A DNA stretch of 64,000 bases, from the NCBI GenBank assembly GCA_965116555.1, contig OZ220698.1:1240001-1304000 (forward strand). Reading direction: 5' to 3'. The translations under genes and the position numbers were made by a program. The stretch comes from DAOUJH01 sp965116555. Its GTDB lineage: Bacteria; Chloroflexota; Dehalococcoidia; Lucifugimonadales; QGNO01. Every line of letters begins with the position of its first letter. Positions within the stretch are counted from its first letter, which is position 1. This document shows, in pieces, positions 25,832-33,531 of this stretch. The notes beneath the pieces were generated by a model, which was not told the origin of the DNA, searched no databases, and worked only from the letters and a program-made list of their open reading frames with translations.

Positions 25832-27417
25832 TCAATCGTCTCGATTTGGTGGATTTGCCAGACTCCTGTGCTTCCTACTCCTCAGCCGACGGGCATTCCG
25901 ACTCTGCACTCACGGCGGTCATAGACGTTGGCTCCGGCTCGGCTCGCGCCGTGGTCATGCAGCTAACCTCGGGAGGAGTGGAGATTCTGGCTCAGCAGCG
26001 TCTGGCCCTTAACCTAATGAGTCACGTGAGCCAGCAGGGCGCTTTGGACGCCGAGGGCGTGACCAGCACCTTGGACGCCATTGAGGACTTTGTCCAAGTG
26101 TGCCGCAGCTACGGCGTCGCCACACTTCACGCCGTGGGCACGGAGGCTCTACGAGAGTCCCAGAACCGCGCTGAGATTACCCGGGAGGCCAAACAAAGAT
26201 ACGGCGTAGACCTCCGCATCATAAGCGGCTATGAAGAGGCAGGGTACTGCTTTATCGGCGCCGTGCACGGCCTGCCCGTATACCAAGGCCTGTTGGCAGA
26301 TCTTGGCGGGGGGAGCATGGAAGTGGTGGGCTTTGCCGACCGGCGCATGGAGACGCGGGACACCCTGCCCCTGGGCAGCCTGCGCATTGCCAACAGCTTC
26401 CGGTTGACGGACCGCCCCACCACTGAAGACATAGCCGCAGCTTTCCAATACGTCCGGCAATGCCTGTACAAAGCCAAGGTTCCCTACCTGGGACCTAAAG
26501 ATACCCTTGTAGGATCCGGCGGTTCAATGCGCCTTCTGTCCAAGCTGGACCGACGACGACGCGCCTACCCTATCCACACGATGCACGGTTACTGCATTGG
26601 CGCCAAGGGGCTGTCCAAGCTGGTGAACCTGCTGGCGTCCTGCGACCTAGAGGAACGTTCCCTAATCCCTGGCATGAACCCGGAACGCACTCACTCCATA
26701 GTGGGCGGCGCGGTAGTAGCCCAAGCACTGCTCCAGCACACTGGAGCTGAAAGCATCATGCTGTCGGGCCAGGGACTGCGCGAGGGTCTGGCGCGGCAGC
26801 GGGAGCCGCTGCCCGTGGACGGGCAGGTCTCGCTCATGTCCGTTGCCTCCGTGCGCCGCAACACAATGAAGGACGTGATGGGCCGGTTCGCGCCTCGGTT
26901 CACCCGCCACGGACCACGCCGCGCCACATTGGCCGGCCGCATCGCCCATGCCGTATGGGGCGGGAAACGCAGGCGCCTGACATCGTCTCTGGAGTGCGCC
27001 GCCCTGCTATTGGACGTGGGCAGCGCCGTGGACTTCTACAACCGTCTCAATCGGGCAGCCTCTATCCTGGCATGGACGGACCTGCCCGGCTTCAGCCACC
27101 GTGAGTCGGCCCAGATAGCGTCCATGCTTCTGCTGGCCGAGGGACGTAGGCTGCCCAAAAAGTACCGCAAAACCCGCATCCTGAGCGACAAGAACCGCCG
27201 TCGCCTGAGCCAAGCGTCCCTGGTGCTAGTGCTGGCCGACGAATTGGAACGGCGGCTACCTCCCCACGCGGACGCAGAATCTGTTAACATTGCCCTGGGC
27301 AACAGCGGCCTCACCATCACTACCCCCGCCTGGTCCAAGGCATCCGCGCATGACCTGCACAGCCGCTGGGAGATGGAGTTCAAACAACCCATCCTAATCT
27401 ATAGAGGTGAGCAATGA
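25798..27417 (+). CDS. Ppx/GppA-family phosphatase with degenerate C-terminal HD-like domain
   Basis: A 539-residue protein. The actin-like Ppx/GppA domain (~40-335) shows A-V-I-D-V-G-S-G-S-A-R, G-T-E-A-L-R-E, S-G-Y-E-E-A-G, the phosphate loop L-A-D-L-G-G-G-S-M-E and V-G-S-G-G-S-M. The C-terminal ~180 residues resemble the HD-like helical domain of long Ppx proteins, but the L-H-D-I-G motif reads L-L-D-V-G, so the metal His is gone. The family removes phosphate from polyphosphate or pppGpp. The first 39 residues precede homology and a later start is possible. Its TGA overlaps the next gene's ATG by 4 bp. Confidence 0.88.
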   Translation: MQVSSLRKPFLINRLDLVDLPDSCASYSSADGHSDSALTAVIDVGSGSARAVVMQLTSGGVEILAQQRLALNLMSHVSQQGALDAEGVTSTLDAIEDFVQVCRSYGVATLHAVGTEALRESQNRAEITREAKQRYGVDLRIISGYEEAGYCFIGAVHGLPVYQGLLADLGGGSMEVVGFADRRMETRDTLPLGSLRIANSFRLTDRPTTEDIAAAFQYVRQCLYKAKVPYLGPKDTLVGSGGSMRLLSKLDRRRRAYPIHTMHGYCIGAKGLSKLVNLLASCDLEERSLIPGMNPERTHSIVGGAVVAQALLQHTGAESIMLSGQGLREGLARQREPLPVDGQVSLMSVASVRRNTMKDVMGRFAPRFTRHGPRRATLAGRIAHAVWGGKRRRLTSSLECAALLLDVGSAVDFYNRLNRAASILAWTDLPGFSHRESAQIASMLLLAEGRRLPKKYRKTRILSDKNRRRLSQASLVLVLADELERRLPPHADAESVNIALGNSGLTITTPAWSKASAHDLHSRWEMEFKQPILIYRGEQ

Positions 27418-28235
27418 ATAATCACAGCAACTCAACTGTTCCCATGGGCCCCCGATACGGCAGCCACCCCTACGATGGCGTGCTTCCCGGTCGGCTCATT
27501 ATCGTGGAGGGCATTGACGGCTCCGGCAAGAGCACGCAGATAGACCTTCTAGGCAAGTGGCTAACAAGTATGGGCTACGTCACGGTCTTTACGGAATGGA
27601 ATTCCTCACGCATAGTCAAGCGCACCACCAAGCAGGGTAAGGACCGGCGGCTGCTTACGCCTATGTCCTTCAGCCTCATCCACGCCGCCGACTTCGCCAA
27701 CCGCGTCTTCACGCAGATACTGCCGGCTCTCAAAGCCGGAACCATAGTCCTAGCGGACCGATACGTCTACACTGCCTTTGCCCGTGACAGCGCCCGCGGG
27801 GTCAACAAAGACTGGCTGCGGCGCGTCTACTCCTTCGCCATCCGGCCCTCCCTGGCCCTATACTTCAAGGTGCCTCTAGCGGAGTCCATTCGACGCATTG
27901 TCACAGGACGATCAGAGCTGGGCTACTACGAGTCCGGGCAGGATGTGAAGCCGAACTCCAGCCGGAAGAAAGCCTTCCGGCAGTTCCAGGGCGCCATTCT
28001 TGAGGAGTACGACAACCTTGCCAATGAGTTCGGATTGGTGACCGTCGACGCTACCCAGCCTGTTCACACTCAGCAGCAGATGGTGCGGGAGTTAGTGGAA
28101 CCCCTGCTGGCAGGCGTGATGCAGATGCCCGGACACAGCGTAACCGATGCTCTGGTCAGCACCGGACTTACCGGACGGTACATCCACCCGTCCGGCTCGC
28201 GGAGGGTCCCGGAGCTCGCCACTATTGATGGCTAG
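27414..28235 (+). CDS. tmk: Thymidylate-kinase-family protein (dTMP kinase-like), intact P-loop
   Basis: A 273-residue P-loop kinase. Walker A is E-G-I-D-G-S-G-K39-S-T. The kinase's D-R-Y motif appears as A-D-R-Y-V-Y-T-A-F-A-R, followed by a LID-like R-x-x-x-G-R-S-E region. It is ~60 residues longer than typical dTMP kinases, with extra N- and C-terminal tails. T-E-W-N-S replaces the usual T-R-E-P-G donor loop, so the substrate may differ. dTMP kinases phosphorylate dTMP with ATP. The 4-bp overlap with the Ppx/GppA gene and the next paralogue 30 bp downstream suggest one transcript and a joint function. The symbol is tentative. Confidence 0.8.
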   Translation: MNNHSNSTVPMGPRYGSHPYDGVLPGRLIIVEGIDGSGKSTQIDLLGKWLTSMGYVTVFTEWNSSRIVKRTTKQGKDRRLLTPMSFSLIHAADFANRVFTQILPALKAGTIVLADRYVYTAFARDSARGVNKDWLRRVYSFAIRPSLALYFKVPLAESIRRIVTGRSELGYYESGQDVKPNSSRKKAFRQFQGAILEEYDNLANEFGLVTVDATQPVHTQQQMVRELVEPLLAGVMQMPGHSVTDALVSTGLTGRYIHPSGSRRVPELATIDG

Positions 28236-28265
28236 TCCCCCAGCACGCAATTAGGAGACGAACCT

Positions 28266-28967
28266 ATGAATACACCCAGATTCTACGGCCACACCCCCCT
28301 AGACCTGGGGAACACGGAGATGCCCGGACACCTCGTAGTCATCGAGGGAACCGACGGCGTTGGCCGCTCTACGCAGATAGCCCTCCTAAAGGAGTGGCTG
28401 GAAACGGAGGGCTACGCCGTGATGGAGACCGGGTTCCGCCGCTCCAAACTCACCGGCGACGGCATAGACCGGGCCATGCGAGGCCACACGCTTGACCACT
28501 TTACTCTCAACCTGTTCTATGCCACTGACTTTTGGGACCGCATGGAGAAAAGCATTGTACCCGCCCTGCAGGCGGGCATGGTGGTGCTGGCCGACCGCTA
28601 CATCTACTCTATCATGGCGCGGGCGCGAGTCCGCGGCGTTCCGCCTCGCTGGCTTGACGATATGCTGGAGTTCGCCATCATCCCCCATCAGGTGTTCTAC
28701 CTGGACATAGACGTGGACGACCTCCTTCCTCGGGTGCTGGCATACCGGGAACTGGACCACTGGGAGTCGGGAGAAGACTTCCTACGGGAGACAGACCGAC
28801 ACGCCAGCTTCGTCGAATACCAAGGCGCACTGCTGAGGGAGTTCCGCAGCCTAGCCGAACAGTACGAGTTTCATACTGTAGACGCTCGCCCAAGCGTGCG
28901 GGAGGTCTTCGAGACGCTGCGACTGGGCATACGAGACACCATAGAGCGAGCTGAGATACTCCCCTAA
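28266..28967 (+). CDS. Second thymidylate-kinase-like protein, Walker-A lysine replaced by arginine
   Basis: A 233-residue paralogue of the preceding protein: shared layout, L-V-V-I-E-G-T-D-G start and A-D-R-Y-I-Y-S-I-M-A-R motif. The P-loop reads G-V-G-R34-S-T, with codon CGC at the place of the invariant Lys. Loss of this Lys normally destroys ATP hydrolysis or transfer, although some kinases tolerate Arg. The protein may be a regulatory subunit of its partner or use another nucleotide. GAGACG just before ATG 28266 is a weak ribosome site. It is the last gene of the DUF402-Ppx-Tmk cluster; the channel gene follows after ~40 bp. Confidence 0.78.
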   Translation: MNTPRFYGHTPLDLGNTEMPGHLVVIEGTDGVGRSTQIALLKEWLETEGYAVMETGFRRSKLTGDGIDRAMRGHTLDHFTLNLFYATDFWDRMEKSIVPALQAGMVVLADRYIYSIMARARVRGVPPRWLDDMLEFAIIPHQVFYLDIDVDDLLPRVLAYRELDHWESGEDFLRETDRHASFVEYQGALLREFRSLAEQYEFHTVDARPSVREVFETLRLGIRDTIERAEILP

Positions 28968-29008
28968 ACGACAACCGCTGAGCTAGTAAGCGGGTAAGAC
29001 GCGCTGTG

Positions 29009-29815
29009 ATGAACAGACTGACACACATCTCACGCCGGATAACCGAGTCCACGGCCTTTGAAGCTGGCATCATAGCCGTCATCATCATCAACGCCCTTCT
29101 GCTTGGAGCCGGGACTTCACCAGCGATCGAGCGGCAGTTCGGGGAATGGATCGATGCGGGCTATCGGATCGCTTTGGCGGTGTTCATCGTCGAGGCGCTG
29201 CTCAAAATGACCGCGTCGTCGCCGCGCGTCGCCGGGTACTTCAAAGACAGCTGGAACGTATTCGACTTCCTGGTCATAGTTTTCGCGCTTGTACCCGCGA
29301 CTGGGCAGTTCGCCATGGTCGCCCGGCTTGCACGTCTGCTTCGAGTTCTGCGCCTCGTGTCGACGATCAGAGACCTGAGGCTAATCGTGAGCGCGTTAGT
29401 CCGCTCCATCCCCAGTGTGGGGCACGTCATGATGCTGATGAGCATCATCGTCTACATCTACGCCATCATCGGGTACCATCTGTTCAGCGAGCATGACCCC
29501 GAGAACTGGCGGAACCTGGGGATTGCCCTACTGACCCTATTCAACATCATCACGCTGGAGGGATGGACGGAGGTGATGTTCACCGCGATGGAGCTGAACC
29601 CCCTGGCCTGGATATACTTCGTCAGCTTCGTGGTAGTGGGCACCTTTGTGGTGATCAATCTGTTCATAGCAATAATCATCAACAACCTTGACGAAGCCAA
29701 GCTGGAGCGTCTCCGTGACCTGCAGCGCCCGGTATCGCGGGAGGAGCTCCTGCGCGAGATTCGCACGACCCAGGAGGCTCTCCACCGCCTAGAACAACGC
29801 ATGGACGACGAATAG
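29009..29815 (+). CDS. Voltage-gated cation channel of the BacNaV/CavMr family, calcium-channel-like filter
   Basis: A 268-residue six-helix channel subunit (homotetramer expected). S4 has the arginine ladder R106, R109, R112, R115 (A-R-L-A-R-L-L-R-V-L-R). S5 and S6 flank a pore whose filter is T182-L-E-G-W-T-E188. NaChBac has T-L-E-S-W-A-S; here Gly replaces Ser and an acid ends the motif. That matches the T-x-E-G-W of eukaryotic Ca channel domains I and III and the Gly that confers Ca selectivity in prokaryotic CavMr. A charged helix at ~228-268 can form the C-terminal coiled coil. Start is ATG 29009 (GTG 29006 is also possible). Confidence 0.9.
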   Translation: MNRLTHISRRITESTAFEAGIIAVIIINALLLGAGTSPAIERQFGEWIDAGYRIALAVFIVEALLKMTASSPRVAGYFKDSWNVFDFLVIVFALVPATGQFAMVARLARLLRVLRLVSTIRDLRLIVSALVRSIPSVGHVMMLMSIIVYIYAIIGYHLFSEHDPENWRNLGIALLTLFNIITLEGWTEVMFTAMELNPLAWIYFVSFVVVGTFVVINLFIAIIINNLDEAKLERLRDLQRPVSREELLREIRTTQEALHRLEQRMDDE

Positions 29816-29867
29816 AGCGGACGGGCCCCTGCCCTGCTACAACAATAGGTAGAGCCTAGTGACGAGC

Positions 29868-29896
29868 TTGTTAATGATACTATGTATCTATATATT
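29868..29896 (+). promoter_or_regulatory. Candidate promoter for the methyltransferase gene
   Basis: TTGTTA (29868-29873), 17-bp spacer, TATATT (29891-29896), in an AT-rich patch 98 bp before ATG 29994. Confidence 0.45.
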
Positions 29897-29993
29897 TTGC
29901 CTGCACACCGGGGAACCCGGAGCAGGACAGCGCAATCTCCGGTGGATTTTACCCGTGGAAGCTGTACAACTTGCGAATTACAGGAGGGCAACA

Positions 29994-30827
29994 ATGGACT
30001 CAGTGATCCAAGCATGGAGGGAGCAGATGCTTTTCCATGACCAGGAGATGGCCGCTCTGCGCGGCGGTGAATATGAGCATGGTCAGGGGCAAGGCCGCGC
30101 CGGCGGTTTTAGCTTCGCCAACCGGCCTATGGACCCCTTCCGCACCGATGACGCAGTGCTTAACCGGCTATTCGCCGCGCTGGGTTCGGGTACAGAGGTT
30201 CTCGATGTTGGTGGAGGCGCAGGTCGCTTCGCTCTGCCACTGGCTACACGGGCTAAGCGAGTGACCGTCGTAGAGCGGTCCGCGGATTCCGTGGAACTGC
30301 TTAATTCACGAGCAGCGGAGGCAGGCATCACCAACATCGCCGTGGTCAACCAGCCGTGGGAGGATGCTGACGCGCCGGTGGCGGACGTGGTGCTCTGCTC
30401 CCTTGTGCTGCACCATGTCCTTGAAGCGGCTCCCTTCGTGGAGAAGCTGCAGAAGTATGCGAGAGACCGCGTGGTCGTAGTGGAGATGGGTGAGACACCT
30501 GGGTCGATGGACCGCCCCTTCTATGAGAGGGTATACGGTTCGGCTCCTACGCCCTTGCCTGGACTGGACAAGGTGATGGGGCTGTTGTGGGCGATGGGTA
30601 TCTACCCAAACGTGGAGATGATCGGCCCTGAAACCGTCATAGTGGAAAACGACCGGGACGCGGCGCTGGAACAGCTGCGTCGCAGGCTGGCCGTGCAAGA
30701 GGGCACCGTGGAGGATGATCGGCTGCAAGCCGCGGCGGACGAATTGCTGGAGGAGACCCCCAATGGTATTACCGTCCGCGGCGTGCCCCCCCGGCGACAG
30801 GCCATAATCACGTGGAGCCCTCAATAA
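29994..30827 (+). CDS. Class I SAM-dependent methyltransferase
   Basis: A 277-residue protein with a Rossmann-type SAM site. Motif I is V-L-D-V-G-G-G-A-G-R-F, motif II ends V-T-V-V-E-R-S (acid binding the ribose), and motif IV reads A-D-V-V-L-C-S-L-V-L-H-H-V. It belongs to the Methyltransf_11-like group that methylates small molecules; the substrate is not predictable. ATG 29994 is chosen because AGGAGGG precedes it by ~6 bp; a longer in-frame extension to 29859 crosses the promoter and has no homology. It is followed by the amino-acid binding protein after 146 bp. Confidence 0.83.
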   Translation: MDSVIQAWREQMLFHDQEMAALRGGEYEHGQGQGRAGGFSFANRPMDPFRTDDAVLNRLFAALGSGTEVLDVGGGAGRFALPLATRAKRVTVVERSADSVELLNSRAAEAGITNIAVVNQPWEDADAPVADVVLCSLVLHHVLEAAPFVEKLQKYARDRVVVVEMGETPGSMDRPFYERVYGSAPTPLPGLDKVMGLLWAMGIYPNVEMIGPETVIVENDRDAALEQLRRRLAVQEGTVEDDRLQAAADELLEETPNGITVRGVPPRRQAIITWSPQ

Positions 30828-30973
30828 GCCTACTCCAAATGACCGCTGGAGAGTCTCCGGCTCAAACCGCGCGAGTTCCCCACTAGGAGACGTGAGAGCA
30901 GTCTAGCGTTATAATCACGGCTGTCTCTACAAGACAAGACTGATTCACGGCGGCAGATGAAGGGAGTAGTTTC

Positions 30974-32152
30974 ATGCGCTTCTCACCCTGGAAACCAATC
31001 CTCGCGTTGGGCCTGCTGGCAGTCCTGGCAACGGTGTCCGTCGCTTGCGCCGGAGATGATGAAGAACAAACTCCTTACCGGATAGGCGTGATGGAATCGC
31101 TGACCGGCCCCGGCGAGACCTATGGCACGGTGGCTGTTCAATCCAAGACGATGGCCCTGGACGAGATCAACGCGGCGGGAGGCATCGATGGGCGCATGTT
31201 GGAGTTTGTCGTAGAAGATTCGAAGTGCAGCGCCCAGGATGCAATTAACGCCTACAAAAAGCTAACCGCCGTGGATGGAATAAAGATCATCCTCGGGACG
31301 TCGTGCAGCGGAGCGATGCTGGGAGTCGCACCGCTTGCCGAGGAGAATGGCATTATCCTGTTCTCCGGCTTGGCCAGCAACCCTGATATCGCCAACGCAG
31401 GCGACTATATATTCCGTACCCAGATCAGTGATATCGAGGTGGGCGTCAGCACCGGCAACCTTCTCTGGGCGGACGGCATCCGCACAGTGGCTACCATCAC
31501 TGAAGAAACCGATTACGCCGAGGGTGTCAGACGCACCTCTGTGGCACAGTTCGAGGAGAACGGCGGCAGGATCATAGCCGAAGAGCGCTTTGCGTCCGAC
31601 GTCACTGACTACCGGTCGCAGTTGACAAAGCTGTTTGAGGCAGGTCCGGACGCTCTCCATATAACGCCCCAGTCCGAGTTCGCGGCGGGCGCCATCGTCA
31701 AGCAGGCGCGTGAGCTGGGCTACCGGGGCCCCATCTACGGCGAAACGATTACGGTAGGGACCACTGCCCTCAATATCGCGGGCGATGCCGCCACCGGACT
31801 GAAGGCCATTACAGCCGCTCCCGACCCGAACAACGAGAAGGCGCAGGAAGTTCTTGCCAACTTCAGGGAACGTTACGAGTACATCACTCTGCCCTGGCAT
31901 CTCGGCTCCGCTTACGATGACGTGTACATCGCGGCGGAGTGCCTCAAGCAGACCCAAGACGACCAGGACGCCGACGGATTTCGGGACTGTCTGTACAACA
32001 TCACCTGGAGCGGCGCTATCGGGGACAACTACAGCTTCGATGCCGACGGTGAGGTCGTTGGTCTTTCCCGGGCCGTGGTGGAGGTCCTCCCACCGGATGA
32101 GAGGACGGAAGAAAACTACGGGTACAAGGTCATAGGCCGCGGTCAAACTTAA
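30974..32152 (+). CDS. Branched-chain-amino-acid-type ABC transporter substrate-binding lipoprotein (LivJ-like)
   Basis: A 392-residue periplasmic-binding-protein family 6 lipoprotein: lipobox S-V-A-C, then Y-R-I-G-V-M-E-S-L-T-G-P-G. Conserved family steps follow: D-E-I-N-A-A-G-G-I-D-G, E-D-S-K-C-S, and G-T-S-C-S-G-A for the ligand pocket. It captures amino acids, amides or aromatic acids outside the membrane. The LivHMGF permease and ATPase genes are not next to it, so it is an orphan binding protein in this window. A TATAAT at 30910-30915 lies upstream but has no matching -35. Confidence 0.9.
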   Translation: MRFSPWKPILALGLLAVLATVSVACAGDDEEQTPYRIGVMESLTGPGETYGTVAVQSKTMALDEINAAGGIDGRMLEFVVEDSKCSAQDAINAYKKLTAVDGIKIILGTSCSGAMLGVAPLAEENGIILFSGLASNPDIANAGDYIFRTQISDIEVGVSTGNLLWADGIRTVATITEETDYAEGVRRTSVAQFEENGGRIIAEERFASDVTDYRSQLTKLFEAGPDALHITPQSEFAAGAIVKQARELGYRGPIYGETITVGTTALNIAGDAATGLKAITAAPDPNNEKAQEVLANFRERYEYITLPWHLGSAYDDVYIAAECLKQTQDDQDADGFRDCLYNITWSGAIGDNYSFDADGEVVGLSRAVVEVLPPDERTEENYGYKVIGRGQT

Positions 32153-32181
32153 TGCACTACCACTTGCCCACGGATTGGTGA

Positions 32182-33471
32182 TTGTTGAATAGACGCATTC
32201 ACAAGAGCAGGCCCAGGATATTCTACGGCTGGTGGATTGTATTAGGCGGCCTTGTAGGAATGGGGCTCAGCGCCGGCTTCAACTACCACGGACTGAACGC
32301 ATTCTTGATTCCCGTGTCTGACACTTTTGGAGCCTCTCTCTTCGCGGTTTCAACGGTGCTTACCGTGGCCAGAATTGAAACGGCTTTTATAGGTCCGCTG
32401 GAAGGCTACCTGATTGACCGCTTCGGGCCAAGAACCATGATGTTCCTGGGCGTGCCGCTTATGGGGTTTGGGTTTATCGTTCTTAGCCTCGCGCCCAGCT
32501 TTACAGTCTTCATTGTGGTGCTCTTCTTGGGAGTGATCTTGGGGTCCAGCCTTGGCTTTGGAAGTCCCATTACTACGGCTGTGGCAAACTGGTGGCACCG
32601 GCACCGCGGCAGAGCATTTGGAATCATGTGGTTGGGAATAAGTGTCGGGGCAATGATGGTTCCGCTTGTGAACCAGCTCATCGAGCAGTTAGGCTGGCGT
32701 ACGGCGGTTCGCATAATCGGCGCTTTGGTGCTCATCATAGGGCTGCCAACAGCAGCCATCATGCGCCATAAGCCCGAACAGTACGGGATGCTTCCGGACG
32801 GCGATGTTGCCACAGATCCGACGGAAGAATCCCATCAGGTCGAATCGAGGGCGGTTTCGGACAGCCGGCCTCCGCCTGACGGACAGCATGAGTTCACCCT
32901 AATGCAGGCCCTGCGATCGGCGTCGTTCTGGCATTTCTCGATTTCATACGGACTGCGTATGGGAGTGACCGGCGCCGTGGGCATCAACCTGTTCCCTCTT
33001 GTTCAGTCTATCGGCGGTACAGATCACCAGGCGGCCCTTCTCTTCCTGGTGCACGGCATAGTCAGCGCCCCCGGAAGGTTATTCCTCAGTTGGGCCGGTG
33101 ACTATTTCAACAAGCGACTTCTCATGGCAGGCCTATTCCTGGTGCTGGCTGCTTGTGTCCTTGGTATCGGTCGGAGTACCTCTCTGACGGCGCTGTTCAT
33201 TATCTACGCTCCATACGCCTTTGCCTGGGGCGGCTTATCGGCGATTCCGCAATCATTTCAGGCAGACCTCTTTGGCAGGCAGCACTACGCCACAATCCGT
33301 GGCGCCAGTGCGCCTGTGCAGAATGTCATAGCGCTAATCGCCCCGCCATTCGCTACGTTTATGTTTGAGAGAACGGGAAGCTACTCCATTCCGTTTACAA
33401 TTCTCGCCGGGACCGCCGTTCTTGCCGCAGTGCTGGTGATGAACGCTAAGCCCAGTAGCCCAAAGACCTGA
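32182..33471 (+). CDS. Major facilitator superfamily transporter
   Basis: A 429-residue membrane protein with ~12 hydrophobic segments and an inter-half loop near 205-230. The MFS loop 2-3 motif is visible as G-Y-L-I-D-R-F-G-P-R. The F-Y-G-W-W-I-V start and the N-W-W-x-x-R-R-G-R-A-F-G-I element resemble the oxalate/formate-antiporter and monocarboxylate-like MFS groups. It probably moves an organic acid; direction is unknown. The start is TTG 32182, 29 bp after the binding-protein stop, so it may share that transcript. Gamma-glutamyltransferase follows. Confidence 0.9.
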   Translation: MLNRRIHKSRPRIFYGWWIVLGGLVGMGLSAGFNYHGLNAFLIPVSDTFGASLFAVSTVLTVARIETAFIGPLEGYLIDRFGPRTMMFLGVPLMGFGFIVLSLAPSFTVFIVVLFLGVILGSSLGFGSPITTAVANWWHRHRGRAFGIMWLGISVGAMMVPLVNQLIEQLGWRTAVRIIGALVLIIGLPTAAIMRHKPEQYGMLPDGDVATDPTEESHQVESRAVSDSRPPPDGQHEFTLMQALRSASFWHFSISYGLRMGVTGAVGINLFPLVQSIGGTDHQAALLFLVHGIVSAPGRLFLSWAGDYFNKRLLMAGLFLVLAACVLGIGRSTSLTALFIIYAPYAFAWGGLSAIPQSFQADLFGRQHYATIRGASAPVQNVIALIAPPFATFMFERTGSYSIPFTILAGTAVLAAVLVMNAKPSSPKT

Positions 33472-33531
33472 TGCTGATTACATTGGAACGCGTTGCGCTG
33501 TAGAATACTCACGCAACTAGAGGAGGGGGAA

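Noticed and set aside
30910..30915. TATAAT upstream of the LivJ-like gene
   Set aside because: No acceptable -35 at 16-19 bp, so I did not list it as a promoter.
31262..32146. Minus-strand open frame of 294 codons
   Set aside because: It lies wholly opposite the LivJ-like gene and has no recognisable domain.
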